NCBI GenBank assembly: GCA_963807065.1 | Contig: CAWDZQ010000003.1 | Coordinates: 1,364,001 to 1,428,000, forward strand | DNA: 64,000 nucleotides | Direction of reading: 5' to 3' | Origin: CAWAND01 sp963807065 | Lineage (GTDB): Bacteria; Chloroflexota; Anaerolineae; Anaerolineales; E44-bin32 | Shown here: positions 17,633-26,629 of the stretch, piece after piece | Layout of the letters: every line of letters begins with the position of its first letter | Position numbering within the stretch: the stretch's first letter is position 1 | Made by a program: the position numbers and the translations under genes | The notes under the pieces: generated by a model | Told to the model about the DNA's origin: nothing | Database searches by the model: none | What the model saw: the letters and a program-made list of their open reading frames with translations, nothing else

Positions 17633-18765
17633 GAGCGCACCTCGAGCCCACCCAGGGCCCTTTCCGCCCGTGCCTGCCACGAATGCCCCTCGGCCTGTCT
17701 GCGGGCCGCCTCCCCCAGGGCGGCCCGGCGGTCGGGGTCTGCCTGCAGACCCCGGACAGCCTCCCGCCACGCCTGGCCGTCTTCCGGCGGCAACAGCACC
17801 GCCCAATCTTTGTGAAGAATTTCACGAATGACGGGCAGATCGCTGGCCAGGATGGGGCGGCCGGAGGCCAGGTACTCGAAGGCTTTCATCGGATTAGCAA
17901 AGGGCGCCGAGTCGCCTCCGCTGCTGACGGAGATGTGGCGCTGGTAGGGCATCAGCAACAGATCACAAGCCGACTGGATCGGGGGCAGGGATTGCTGGGT
18001 GACAAAGCCCGTCAGCGTCAGGTTGGCGACACCTTTCTCGGCCGCGCGGCGACGCCAGCCCTCGACGGCAGCGTCCTCGCCCCCGGCCCACACGAAGCGA
18101 ATGTCCGGCATCTGTTGGGCCAAATCGAACATCAGGTTGGCGCCCCGGCCGGCGTACAGATGGCCGGTGTAGCCAACGGTAAAAGCTTCCGGCCAGCCGG
18201 CCTTCCGGCGGGATTCCGCCGGGGAGGGCAGGCCCTGGTAGCGCGCCAGGTCCACGCCATTCGGAGCGACGACGGTGAAGGGCGGGTCCATGGTGTGATC
18301 GAACACCTGCTCCAAGTGACGCCGAAGCGCCTCCGTCGTTACCAACAGCCGTCGCGCCCCTGGACCGGCCAGGAAGCGGCGGAACAATATTGGGCCGCCG
18401 CGTCCCGGCGGGCGATCGTGGAGCTCAAGCAGCGTAGGAAGCCCTCGGCCAGACGCCATGGCGGCTGCCTGAAGGGGCCAGACGTAAAACAGGTCGGCGC
18501 CCCAGCCCGTCGCCTGACGCAGGGCGCGCCAGGCAAAGTCATAACGCCGCAAGCCGGGCCAATCTCGCACCCAGCGCAGGTCCAGACTTCGGTGCAGGCC
18601 GTAATGCGCCACCAGGTGGGCAGGCGACGCTTGAGGGTTGCCTCCCGGGATCCAAACCGCGACCTCATGTCCCAGGTCCGCCAGGGCCTGGCAGGCGTGC
18701 ATGAGCTGAATCGAATTGGCGGTGCGAGACGGCACGATGGACATCCCGATGCAAGCGATACGCAT
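17629..18765 (-). CDS. GT4 family glycosyltransferase
   Basis: This 378-residue GT-B protein begins MRIACIGMSIVPSRTANSIQ. It has the donor-side strands FTVGYTGHLYAGRGANLMF and ADSAPFANP-like SGGDSAPFANPMKAFEYLAS, which contains the conserved Glu of the E-x7-E motif region. It probably transfers a hexose from a nucleotide sugar to the lipid-linked glycan in the cytoplasm. The gene lies three bases after the flippase stop and overlaps the downstream membrane protein by four bases. Part of a Rex-like palindrome (17810-17827) lies inside it, in codons for REILHK. Confidence 0.88.
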   Translation of the reverse strand: MRIACIGMSIVPSRTANSIQLMHACQALADLGHEVAVWIPGGNPQASPAHLVAHYGLHRSLDLRWVRDWPGLRRYDFAWRALRQATGWGADLFYVWPLQAAAMASGRGLPTLLELHDRPPGRGGPILFRRFLAGPGARRLLVTTEALRRHLEQVFDHTMDPPFTVVAPNGVDLARYQGLPSPAESRRKAGWPEAFTVGYTGHLYAGRGANLMFDLAQQMPDIRFVWAGGEDAAVEGWRRRAAEKGVANLTLTGFVTQQSLPPIQSACDLLLMPYQRHISVSSGGDSAPFANPMKAFEYLASGRPILASDLPVIREILHKDWAVLLPPEDGQAWREAVRGLQADPDRRAALGEAARRQAEGHSWQARAERALGGLEVRS

Positions 18766-18768
18766 GCC

Positions 18769-20142
18769 CTAGCCCCCCGGAGCCAGGGCCGGCTCGGCTT
18801 CGGCACGCCGGATCTCGCGCAGGGTCTTTGTGACCAGCGTGGCGGCGGTGCCCACAAAGAACGCGCTCAGCAGCGCAGCCATTCCGATGGCACCGTAGAT
18901 CGGCACCAACCACAAGATGCCGCCAATGCGAACCACCGCCCCCACCAGGTAGACCTTGGTCGGGTACTCAGGCATGCCCATCGGCAGAAGCACATTGCGG
19001 TTCCAATAGAACACATTGACCACGGCCACGCCGACAATCAGCACCATCAGGGAGGCGTAGGCCGGTCCGAAGGTGATGCCGTAGGTGTGATCGATGATCC
19101 ATGGACCGAGGACGACCAACCCAAGCGAGGCCGGGATGGTCCATAGGGCCGAGAGCAGGCTTCCACTGCGCAGCAGGTAGCGCACATTTTGCCAGCGCCG
19201 CCCGCCAACCTCACGCGCTACTTCTCGGTAGGTCGTGCTTATCAGCGGATCCACCGGGATCAAGAGGATGTTCATGAAAGCTTGGGCGACCTTGTAGTAG
19301 CCCGCCTGGAGCGGGCTGGCCAGCGCGTTGAGCCACAGCATTTCCGAATCGCGGGTGACCAGGGTCAGTGTGGCGGTGATGTTGGTGCTCAGCGCGAAGC
19401 GCACCATCTCCCGCCGTCGGGGGGCAATCAAGCTGTAGCGCGCCCGCCACCAGCCCGCGCCCCATTGCTTCCGGGCCTCCCAAAGGGCTGCCGCCGAGAT
19501 GGCTACCGCCCACACTACTTTTCCGGCCAGGTAGGCCAGCACCACCGCGCGCAGCCCGGCTTGTGTGGCAAACGCCGCCACGATCATGATCAGGGTGACC
19601 AGACTCTGGCAGACGGTGATGATGGCAATCAGGCGATAGCGATCGAAGATCTGAAGCAGCCCGTTGGAACTCTCCGCCATCAGATTGGCCAGCACCGTCA
19701 GGCCATACAGGGCAAACAAACCGTGCAAATCTTGCCCGGGGGTGAGGATGCGCTCCGCCAATGGCGCCAAGGCCAAGATCAGTCCGTAAGCCAGGAACGA
19801 CGTGGCCACTTCGGCCAACCCCGCCGTCCGAAAAACCGCCGCTGCATGTTCGTCCTGGTCGCGAGCAGCGTACTCGCCGACATAGCTCATCACCAGGTCG
19901 CCCATGCGGAATGAGGTCAAACGATTAATCAGACCGGCGAACTGAGTGACGGCGCCCAGCAAACCAAGCTGGACGACCCCGATCAGGCGCGCCGCCAGGA
20001 TGCTCTGGAAGAAACTTAGGGCCGCCGAGCCCGTTTTGGCGCTGAAAAGGTAGCCCGTATTGCGCACAACTCGCTGGAGCAGGGGATTGGCGACAAGACG
20101 CTGTGCGGCCTGCCTCAGAGGCGAAGGGAGCCGATCGACCAT
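18769..20142 (-). CDS. Lipopolysaccharide/O-antigen flippase, Wzx-like
   Basis: This 457-residue protein has about 12-14 membrane spans and the polysaccharide-transporter pattern RNTGYLFSAKTGSAALSFFQ followed by LGAVTQFAGLINRLTSFRMG. These fit the MATE/PST superfamily (PF01943/PF13440). It would move lipid-linked repeat units to the outer membrane face. It sits in the upstream half of the locus together with GT-C-like proteins, whereas the downstream half encodes an ABC exporter. The locus thus carries both main export modes, which may serve two different glycans. Confidence 0.85.
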   Translation of the reverse strand: MVDRLPSPLRQAAQRLVANPLLQRVVRNTGYLFSAKTGSAALSFFQSILAARLIGVVQLGLLGAVTQFAGLINRLTSFRMGDLVMSYVGEYAARDQDEHAAAVFRTAGLAEVATSFLAYGLILALAPLAERILTPGQDLHGLFALYGLTVLANLMAESSNGLLQIFDRYRLIAIITVCQSLVTLIMIVAAFATQAGLRAVVLAYLAGKVVWAVAISAAALWEARKQWGAGWWRARYSLIAPRRREMVRFALSTNITATLTLVTRDSEMLWLNALASPLQAGYYKVAQAFMNILLIPVDPLISTTYREVAREVGGRRWQNVRYLLRSGSLLSALWTIPASLGLVVLGPWIIDHTYGITFGPAYASLMVLIVGVAVVNVFYWNRNVLLPMGMPEYPTKVYLVGAVVRIGGILWLVPIYGAIGMAALLSAFFVGTAATLVTKTLREIRRAEAEPALAPGG

Positions 20143-20148
20143 GATGTC

Positions 20149-21126
20149 TCAGTCGTCCGTCTCGACCTGTCGCGCCCAACTGCGCTCTTCAAGATACCAG
20201 GCGACGCAGGCTTCAAGGCCCTGATCCAATCCTGTGCCGGGCTCCCAGCCCAACAGCCGGCCGGCCTTATCGATATTGGCCCACGTGGCCGGCATATCGC
20301 CGGGGGCCGGCGGCAGCCGCTCGATATCGGCAGACTTTCCCAACAGAGTTTCGATCTTCCCGATGACGTCGTTCATTGACGCCGGCCGGTCGCCGCCCAG
20401 ATTGATGATCTCATACCCCGCGGGCGACAGGGCCATGACCGTGCCGCGGGCGATATCATCGACGAAGGTGAAATCCCGCTTCTGCGTCCCGTCACCGTAG
20501 AGCCTCAGTTTGCGGCCTTCGGCAATCCATTGGATGAAGCGAAAGATGCTCATGTCGGGTCGCCCGGCCGGACCGTAGACCGTGAAATAGCGCACCACTG
20601 TCACGTCCAGACCGTGAAGGTGGTGATAGGTGTGGCACAGCAACTCAGCGGCCCCTTTGGTGGCCGCATACGGGGAAAGCGGTCGGGTGATGTCGGCCGT
20701 CTCCTGGAATGGGGTCGGGTTCCCCAGACCATACAGGCTCGAGGTCGATGCCTGCACCAACTTGGGCACACCCTTCTCGCGGCACCATTCGAGCACATTT
20801 AGGCCGCCCAAGACATTGGTTTGAACATACGGTCGTGGGTCCTTCACGCTCGGGCGAACGCCGGCGCGGGCGGCCAGATTGATGGCCCCATCGGCCTGGT
20901 CACCCTCAAGGGCTGCGAAAAGTGCCTGCCGATCGGCGATATCGACCGGCTTGTAAGAAAACCCGGGGTGGGCCTTGAGCCTCGCAAGACGCCACTCCTT
21001 CAACCGGACGTCATAGGCATCGTTCATGTTGTCAACGCCCACCACCGAGTGTCCATCATCCAGCAGCAGGGAAGCCACCTTGGATCCGATGAAGCCGGCG
21101 GCGCCGGTGACCAGGTAGTGAGACAT
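20149..21126 (-). CDS. NAD-dependent epimerase, UDP-glucuronate 4-epimerase-like
   Basis: This 325-residue SDR starts MSHYLVTGAAGFIGSKVASL and continues VVGVDNMNDAYDVRLKEWRL. The D-N-x-N-D-x-Y-D-x-x-L-K-x-x-R-L pattern is typical of UDP-glucuronate 4-epimerases. The catalytic pair is in YAATKGAAE, and FTVYGPAGRPDMSIFRFI matches the same subfamily. The start shares one base with the stop of the upstream dehydrogenase (TGATG), so UDP-uronic acid made there can be epimerised here. A 4-epimerase acting on the N-acetyl uronate is equally possible. Confidence 0.82.
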   Translation of the reverse strand: MSHYLVTGAAGFIGSKVASLLLDDGHSVVGVDNMNDAYDVRLKEWRLARLKAHPGFSYKPVDIADRQALFAALEGDQADGAINLAARAGVRPSVKDPRPYVQTNVLGGLNVLEWCREKGVPKLVQASTSSLYGLGNPTPFQETADITRPLSPYAATKGAAELLCHTYHHLHGLDVTVVRYFTVYGPAGRPDMSIFRFIQWIAEGRKLRLYGDGTQKRDFTFVDDIARGTVMALSPAGYEIINLGGDRPASMNDVIGKIETLLGKSADIERLPPAPGDMPATWANIDKAGRLLGWEPGTGLDQGLEACVAWYLEERSWARQVETDD

Positions 21127-22463
21127 CAGAGTTTGACCACTTTGGGATCGCTTCGCCCAGCCAAGTCATAGGCGTTGCGCGAGTCGAATACCAGCGGCGC
21201 CGCGGCCTTGATAGCCTGGTAGTCCAGGGCGTGGTGGTTCGTCACCACGACCACCAGGTCGACCCCTCCGGCCGCCGCCACCGGATCCTCAACCGAGTTG
21301 AGCGTCCAGTCTTCCTCGCTGAGCGAGTCGACATAGGGATCGTGGAAACTCACTTCTGCCCCCTTGTCCATCAGCATCCCGATTACGTCCAGGGCCGGCG
21401 ATTTGCGCGTGTCGGCCACATCCGGCTTAAAGGCCACGCCGAGCACGAGCACCTTCGAGCCCTTCAGAGATTGACCGCGCTCGTTGAGTGCGTCTTGAAT
21501 TCGCCCTACCACGTAGCGCGGCATATTGGTGTTGATCTCGCTGGCCAGCTCGATGAAGCGGGCGGTGTACTTGACCGACTTAAGCTTCCACGACAGGTAC
21601 AGCGGATCGATCGGAATGCAGTGGCCGCCCAATCCCGGACCCGGGGTGAACTTCATGAAGCCAAAAGGTTTGGTGGCGGCGGCCTCGATCACCTCCCAGA
21701 CGTCCAGACCCAGGCGTTCACACATCAGAGCCAGTTCGTTGGCCATGCCGATATTCACCGCCCGGAAGGTGTTCTCGAGCAGCTTGGTCATCTCCGCCGT
21801 CTCGGTGGATGATACCGGCACCAAGTGCTGGATGGCGAGGCCATAGAACGCGGCCGCGACCTTGGTGCAGGTGGGCGTGATGCCGCCGATGACCTTGGGT
21901 GTGGTTTCGGTGGTCCAGTCTTTCCGACCCGGATCTACCCTCTCCGGGGAGAAGGCCAGAAACAGGTCTTTCCCCACCTCCAGGCCGGCGACTTCCAGCT
22001 CCGGGAGGACCACCTCACGTGTCGTGCCAGGGTAGGTGGTGGATTCTAGGATCACAACCATCCCGGGGTGCAGATACGGGCGGAGAGACTGAGTGGCGGC
22101 CACGATGTAGGAAATGTCCGGGTCACCAGTCTTCCGCAGGGGCGTTGGAACCGAGATGCTGACTCCGTCGACGCCCTCCAGGGCTTCGTAGGAGACGCTG
22201 GCCGTGAATCGGCCAGATGCGACCAGAGGCGCCAGACGGGCTTCGGCCACGTCTTCGAGATGACTCTTGCCCTGGTTGAGAGTCTTGACCTTGGCGGGAT
22301 CGAGATCGACTCCCACCACTTCCAGGCCGGCTTCAGCCAGAGCTACGGCCAGGGGCAAACCGACATAGCCCAGGCCAACCACACCGACGCGTGCTTGGCG
22401 GGTTTGAAATCGTTCGATGAGTGCCTGCGCAGCAGGCGAAAAAGATTGGGTGTCTTCGCTCAC
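21126..22463 (-). CDS. Nucleotide-sugar dehydrogenase (UDP-GlcNAc/UDP-Glc 6-dehydrogenase, WbpA-like)
   Basis: This 445-residue protein oxidises a UDP-hexose(amine) to the uronic acid with two NAD. It has the N-terminal site VGVVGLGYVGLPLAVALAEA, the middle-domain SSTETAEMTKLLENTFRAVN, the catalytic cysteine in GLGGHCIPIDPLYLSWK and the C-terminal KVLVLGVAFKPDVADTRKSP. G-H-C-I-P-I-D-P together with the L-S-W-K segment points to the UDP-N-acetyl-hexosamine group rather than UDP-glucose dehydrogenase. GTG is the start. It is 33 bases downstream of udg, so the polysaccharide locus may be transcribed from the tsaE promoter. Confidence 0.87.
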   Translation of the reverse strand: MSEDTQSFSPAAQALIERFQTRQARVGVVGLGYVGLPLAVALAEAGLEVVGVDLDPAKVKTLNQGKSHLEDVAEARLAPLVASGRFTASVSYEALEGVDGVSISVPTPLRKTGDPDISYIVAATQSLRPYLHPGMVVILESTTYPGTTREVVLPELEVAGLEVGKDLFLAFSPERVDPGRKDWTTETTPKVIGGITPTCTKVAAAFYGLAIQHLVPVSSTETAEMTKLLENTFRAVNIGMANELALMCERLGLDVWEVIEAAATKPFGFMKFTPGPGLGGHCIPIDPLYLSWKLKSVKYTARFIELASEINTNMPRYVVGRIQDALNERGQSLKGSKVLVLGVAFKPDVADTRKSPALDVIGMLMDKGAEVSFHDPYVDSLSEEDWTLNSVEDPVAAAGGVDLVVVVTNHHALDYQAIKAAAPLVFDSRNAYDLAGRSDPKVVKL

Positions 22464-22496
22464 GGATTGGGTTGTCTCCAGGTTCGCGCCAGCCGT

Positions 22497-23117
22497 TCAG
22501 AACAGGCTGAGCTGTTGCGGGTTGTCGGCGGCAGGCTCCTCAGACGGCGCCATTTCGGCGGACTTCTGAATCCAATCGGGCAGTCGTTGGAAGTCCGCCT
22601 CGATCGCCGAGCGCAGCGCAGGTTGATGAAGGGCTGCCGCAGGATGGTACATCGGGACCACCAGGCGCCCGTTAACCGGCTGGGCGCGGCCATGAACGCT
22701 GCTGATGCGTGCATTGGGGAAATAACGTGCCATCGAAAACCGTCCCAAGGTCACGATCACCTTGGGGTTGATGGCTTCGATCTGACGATCGAGATAGGTT
22801 GACGTACAGGCTTCGAGTTCGTCATCCCGCGGGTCGCGGTTCCCCGGCGGACGGCATTTGACGAGGTTGGTGATGTAGACCTGGCTTCGGTCGAGGCCAA
22901 TCGAGGTCAGGAGCTCCTCCAGAAATTTCCCAGCCGCCCCAACAAACGGGCGCCCCTGGTGATCTTCATGGAATCCGGGACCTTCGCCGATGAACATGAT
23001 TTCCGCCTGGTCCGGGCCCTCGCCGGGCACGGCCATGGTGCGCGATTGTGAAAGTCGGCACAATTGGCAGGCTCGCACTTGCTCGGCGATTTCACCCAGG
23101 ATGGTTTCAGCCCCCAT
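22497..23117 (-). CDS. Family 4 uracil-DNA glycosylase (4Fe-4S)
   Basis: This 206-residue protein removes uracil from DNA. The four cluster cysteines are visible in CQLC near the N-terminus, VKCRPPGN and EACTSTY. The catalytic region is FIGEGPGFHEDHQGRPFVG, and the DNA-binding loop is PMYHPAAAL. This organisation is typical of family 4 enzymes of thermophiles and other bacteria. Its ATG lies inside the last codons of rimI (11-base overlap). The C-terminal tail NPQQLSLF resembles a beta-clamp-binding peptide (Q-L-S-L-F), which would fit recruitment to replication forks. Confidence 0.92.
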   Translation of the reverse strand: MGAETILGEIAEQVRACQLCRLSQSRTMAVPGEGPDQAEIMFIGEGPGFHEDHQGRPFVGAAGKFLEELLTSIGLDRSQVYITNLVKCRPPGNRDPRDDELEACTSTYLDRQIEAINPKVIVTLGRFSMARYFPNARISSVHGRAQPVNGRLVVPMYHPAAALHQPALRSAIEADFQRLPDWIQKSAEMAPSEEPAADNPQQLSLF

Positions 23118-23604
23118 CGCGCACCTCCATCCGCCTCAAGCTGCCGGGGAGCTCATACAAGGACATGATATGGGCATCTTCGCGGTTGTCCCGATAGTAA
23201 TGCGGCCTGCGTCCGGTAATCTCGAAACCAAAGGTCTCATACAGATCGATGGCGGCAAAGTTCGAGATGCGGACTTCGAGTGTCGCCAACTCGGCGCCCC
23301 GCGCGGCCCCTTCGTGGAGCACAGATTTCAGGAGCCTTCGGGCGATACCCTGTTTCCGAAAATCTGGATGAACAGCCAGCGTGCTGATATGCACTTCATC
23401 CACCAGCAGCCAGCAGCCGATGTAGCCCACCAATCCGCCGTCCAACTCAGCCACCAACAGGATCGAAGAGTTGTTGGCCGTCAGCTCGAAACGGTAACTG
23501 CTCTCGGGCCAGGGCTGGGTAAATGATAGCCGGTCGATTGCCAGGACCAGTTCCAGGTCATCCATCGTCATGGGGCGTATCCCGACGTCGGTCACGGCCG
23601 CCAT
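23107..23604 (-). CDS. rimI: Ribosomal protein alanine N-acetyltransferase
   Basis: This 165-residue GNAT protein acetylates the N-terminus of ribosomal protein S18. It has IRPMTMDDLELVLAIDRLSF at the start, the strand VDEVHISTLAVHPDFRKQGI and the acetyl-CoA loop R-K-Q-G-I-A. VRISNFAAIDLYETFGF and GRRPHYYRDNREDAHIM are the RimI-specific C-terminal part. The ATG at 23604 shares a base with the tsaB stop (TGATG); the longer frame upstream is shadow sequence of tsaB. The tsaE-tsaB-rimI order is widely conserved in bacteria. Confidence 0.92.
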   Translation of the reverse strand: MAAVTDVGIRPMTMDDLELVLAIDRLSFTQPWPESSYRFELTANNSSILLVAELDGGLVGYIGCWLLVDEVHISTLAVHPDFRKQGIARRLLKSVLHEGAARGAELATLEVRISNFAAIDLYETFGFEITGRRPHYYRDNREDAHIMSLYELPGSLRRMEVRDGG

Positions 23605-24266
23605 CAGGCCGCCGGTACCACGTCGCCGAGATAGGTGGGCGTCAGGTTCGCCGCATCGGGCACCTTGCCCAGCTTGAGCCGTTTGAAGGCGAGCTCGGCC
23701 AAGAAACCCGGACGCCGCACGCTCATCGCTGGCGAGGCCAGCGAAACCTGGCTGATCTTGCCCAGCTTGGCCCGCTGGGAGGCGTCCAATTCTCCGCACA
23801 CGACGCTGGGCCGGTCGAGCCGAGAGACCAAATCGTCCCAACCCCAATTCTCAGGATCGGAGGCCGCTTTCCACCCGTGAGCGCTCCATTTGTACCATAC
23901 CGCCGCGAACCGCCCGCGGCCGGCGACGATGACGGCCAGTAGGTCTGAATCGGCTGCTGGCTGGGCGGCCGACAGGATGTCGAGAGTCGGCACCCCAACC
24001 AGAGGGATGCGCTGTGCCAGGGCGATGCCCTTGGCAAGTGCCATCCCGATCCGCAAGCCGGTGTAGGATCCCGGCCCGCTGGCCACCGCCACCGCCTCCA
24101 AATCAGCCATGTTGACGTGATTACGCTGGAGTAAGACGGCCACTTCTGGTGCCAGCTCGACCGTATGATGCCGTCCGCTGTGCCAGATATGCTCCGCCAG
24201 CACCTGGGCGCTGTTGGCCAGACACACTCCGGTGGCTTGGGTCGCAGTATCAATCGCCAGCAGCAT
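23604..24266 (-). CDS. tsaB: tRNA t6A biosynthesis protein TsaB
   Basis: This 220-residue protein is the inactive ASKHA-fold partner of TsaD in the complex that adds threonylcarbamoyl to A37 of ANN-decoding tRNAs. It starts MLLAIDTATQATGVCLA and has the family signature ASGPGSYTGLRIGMALAKG, which is the TsaD dimer helix. It lies two bases after tsaE. TsaD itself is not in the window, while TsaC lies at 28734-29351 in another operon. Confidence 0.94.
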   Translation of the reverse strand: MLLAIDTATQATGVCLANSAQVLAEHIWHSGRHHTVELAPEVAVLLQRNHVNMADLEAVAVASGPGSYTGLRIGMALAKGIALAQRIPLVGVPTLDILSAAQPAADSDLLAVIVAGRGRFAAVWYKWSAHGWKAASDPENWGWDDLVSRLDRPSVVCGELDASQRAKLGKISQVSLASPAMSVRRPGFLAELAFKRLKLGKVPDAANLTPTYLGDVVPAA

Positions 24267-24268
24267 GC

Positions 24269-24766
24269 TCAGCCTCCGAACGCTGCCTGGCGGAAGCGCT
24301 TCAACAGGGACTCGTAAGCGGGTCCGCGGGCATCGAAACTCAGCCGACGACGCGAGTCATCTTCCCAACTCATGTCGACCCACAGCGCTTCCGCCGGCAG
24401 GATGGCGGCGACTTTGTCGGCCCATTCGATAAGAACCGGCCCGTCCCCATCCATCAACTCAAGCAGGCCGAGTGCTAAGGCCTCCTGCGGCTGGTCGAGG
24501 CGAAAGGCATCCACATGGTAAAGCACCGCCGAATCCGCCCGCCGGTATTGGTTAATGAGAACGAATGTAGGGCTCGTCACGGGATCCAAAGCGCCCCAGC
24601 CGCGGGCGACGCCTTGGGCAATCGTCGTCTTGCCGGCACCCAGATCACCCACCAGGCAAACCAGCCTCCCGGGCTCGAGCAGCTCCCCCAACCTCACGCC
24701 TAACCGCTGCGTTTGTTCTGGGCTGTGGCTGATAAATTCGAGGTTGCGTTCGTCTAAGATGGGCAC
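24269..24766 (-). CDS. tsaE: tRNA t6A biosynthesis ATPase TsaE
   Basis: This 165-residue P-loop ATPase supports the TsaBD complex. Walker A is VGDLGAGKTTIAQG; further family motifs are SPTFVLINQY, YHVDAFRL and LIEWADK. The GTG at 24766 is preceded by no Shine-Dalgarno sequence, and a TATAAT lies only eight bases upstream, so the mRNA is probably leaderless. It heads the run tsaE-tsaB-rimI-udg, which leads straight into the polysaccharide genes. Confidence 0.94.
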   Translation of the reverse strand: MPILDERNLEFISHSPEQTQRLGVRLGELLEPGRLVCLVGDLGAGKTTIAQGVARGWGALDPVTSPTFVLINQYRRADSAVLYHVDAFRLDQPQEALALGLLELMDGDGPVLIEWADKVAAILPAEALWVDMSWEDDSRRRLSFDARGPAYESLLKRFRQAAFGG

Positions 24767-24774
24767 TTCGCCGG

Positions 24775-24803
24775 ATTATACGCCACGCGTCTTGGGCCGC
24801 CAA
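24775..24803 (-). promoter_or_regulatory. tsaE promoter, probably leaderless
   Basis: Minus-strand TTGGCG (24803-24798), 17 bases, then TATAAT (24780-24775). The GTG start follows eight bases after the -10 box, so transcription should begin at or next to the start codon. Confidence 0.6.
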
Positions 24804-24843
24804 GCTCTTTTACTTCGTGGCCCTCCGTGCTACCATGCAGGTC

Positions 24844-25578
24844 ATGAAGATCTTAGTCATCTCGGATGTCCACGCCAATCTCACGGCCCTCGATGCGGTT
24901 CTGGAAGACGTTTCAGCCGAAGGCTACGACGCCGTGTGGTGCCTGGGCGACCTGGTCGGCTACGGGCCTGACCCCAATGAATGCGTCGCCCGGGTGCGCA
25001 CCCTGCCCGACCTCATCTGCCTGATCGGCAACCACGATCAGGCGGCCTTGGGCAAGATCCCCCTGGCCAGGTTCAATATCGATGCCCGCCAGGCGGCAGA
25101 TTGGACCCGTACCGCGCTCACGGACAAAAGCCTGGAGTACCTTGTTTCTCTCCCCAGTCATGTCACCACCGGGATGTTCACCTTGGCCCACGGTAGCCCA
25201 AGGCAGCCAGTGTGGGAGTACATCCTCGACCCCCAAGTTGCCGATGCCAACTTTGATGCATTTGCCACCGACTTCTGCCTGGTGGGACATTCGCACCTGC
25301 CCCTGATCTTCCACAAGCCAGACCAGGACTCCCCCACCCTGCCGCAGGCGGTCCCCTGGGGGGAAACCTTCACCATGACGCCCAGGCTGATCCTCAATCC
25401 GGGCTCGGTTGGGCAGCCGCGTGATCTCGATCCGCGGGCCGCCTATGCTTTGCTGGATACCGAAGCCTTGACCTGGTCACCACGCCGCGTCGCCTACGCA
25501 ATCTCAGACGTGCAGTCGCGGATGCACACGGCTGGCCTGCCTGAACGACAGGCCTTGCGTCTAGCGGCTGGCTGGTAG
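24844..25578 (+). CDS. Metallophosphoesterase (YfcE/MJ0936-like)
   Basis: This 244-residue phosphoesterase shows all calcineurin-fold metal motifs in order: ISDVHANLTALDAVL, WCLGDLVGYGPDPNEC, IGNHDQA, the histidine in TLAHGSPRQP and VGHSHLPLIF. The family hydrolyses phosphodiesters or phosphomonoesters; some relatives act on 2',3'-cyclic nucleotides or diadenosine tetraphosphate. The ATG at 24844 gives the family start MKILVISDVH; in-frame ATGs at 24817 and 24835 add residues not seen in relatives. It is divergent from tsaE with 77 bases between. The substrate is not predictable. Confidence 0.85.
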   Translation: MKILVISDVHANLTALDAVLEDVSAEGYDAVWCLGDLVGYGPDPNECVARVRTLPDLICLIGNHDQAALGKIPLARFNIDARQAADWTRTALTDKSLEYLVSLPSHVTTGMFTLAHGSPRQPVWEYILDPQVADANFDAFATDFCLVGHSHLPLIFHKPDQDSPTLPQAVPWGETFTMTPRLILNPGSVGQPRDLDPRAAYALLDTEALTWSPRRVAYAISDVQSRMHTAGLPERQALRLAAGW

Positions 25579-25646
25579 GGGAACTTTCTGCCAACGGGTG
25601 ACGTTCTTAGATTGACATCCCTCCGCTGATCCGAGGAGAAGACGCC

Positions 25647-26603
25647 ATGAAGAGAACGGCCATTCCTGCCCTGCTGATCCTGACAACCCTGTTTTTGAGC
25701 GCTTGCGGTGCCTCTGCGCCGGCCGCCTTGGAGACCCTTGGCCGGGCTCCGGCTGTGTCGGGAAGCAACCTAGCCGGCGAGGGCGCCGCCCAACCCCAAC
25801 AGGCCCCACAGGCTCAGACCGATGCCAGCGGCAAAGGTGCCTTTTCCAGTGCTGACACCAGCACCGCCGCTGCTGACCGCCTGGTGATCCGAAATGCCAA
25901 CCTGTCCCTGGTGGTCAAAGACCCCGCCGAAGCCATCGACAAGTTCTCGCGCATGGCCGAGGGAATGAACGGCTACGTCGTGACATCCAACGTCTACCAA
26001 ACATCCTATGGCGTCGACAGCTCCGGCCGCTCACGCATGATCAATCAGGCCAACATCACGCTGCGGGTGCCCAGCGATCGGCTGAATGACGCCCTGGCGC
26101 AGATCAAGGTCGCCTCGCTGGAAGTGCGCAGTGAAACGGTCACCGGTCAAGACGTCACCGAAGAGTACACCGACTTGCAATCTCAGCTCCGCAACTTGGA
26201 ATTGGCTGAGGCCCAGCTGCGCCAGATTATGCAGGATGCCCAGAAAACCCAGGACGTGCTGGCGGTCTTCGAGCAATTGAAGCAGGTCCAACAGCAGATC
26301 GAGGTCACCAAGGGCCGGATCAACTATCTAGAAGGCTCGGCCAAGATGTCGGAGATCAGCCTCGACCTGATCCCGGATATCGCCGCCGAGCCGGTTCAGG
26401 TCGGCCCCTGGTCGCCGCTGGCCACGGTCAAGGCGGCCGTGCGGGCGCTCATCCAGGGTCTGCAGCAGTTGGCCGACGTGGCCATCTGGGGCGTCATCTG
26501 CGTGCTCCCCATCGCCATCGTGATCGGCGTTCCGCTCTTTGTCATCCTCCGCCGCTGGCTCCGTAATCGGAGGGCGATGGGTGAGGGAGAAGCTCCCGCC
26601 TGA
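25647..26603 (+). CDS. DUF4349 lipoprotein
   Basis: This 318-residue protein has a lipoprotein signal peptide ending in LFLSACGAS, a low-complexity stretch, and then the DUF4349 domain (about residues 75-260). Typical sequences are IRNANLSLVVKDPAEAIDKF, NITLRVPSDRLNDALAQI, VTEEYTDLQSQLRNLE and INYLEGSAKMSEISL. A coiled coil is predicted between residues 175 and 230, and one membrane helix with a basic tail ends the protein. Anchoring at both ends is unusual and would hold the domain near the outer membrane face. GAGGAG lies eight bases before the ATG. The role is unknown; a strong terminator follows. Confidence 0.85.
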   Translation: MKRTAIPALLILTTLFLSACGASAPAALETLGRAPAVSGSNLAGEGAAQPQQAPQAQTDASGKGAFSSADTSTAAADRLVIRNANLSLVVKDPAEAIDKFSRMAEGMNGYVVTSNVYQTSYGVDSSGRSRMINQANITLRVPSDRLNDALAQIKVASLEVRSETVTGQDVTEEYTDLQSQLRNLELAEAQLRQIMQDAQKTQDVLAVFEQLKQVQQQIEVTKGRINYLEGSAKMSEISLDLIPDIAAEPVQVGPWSPLATVKAAVRALIQGLQQLADVAIWGVICVLPIAIVIGVPLFVILRRWLRNRRAMGEGEAPA

Positions 26604-26629
26604 CACGAAGTCCTTCGCCCAGCATGGCG

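Noticed and set aside
17458..19146. A 562-codon plus-strand open frame across two minus-strand genes
   Set aside because: It spans the GT4 and flippase genes in antisense and has no start signal or domain.
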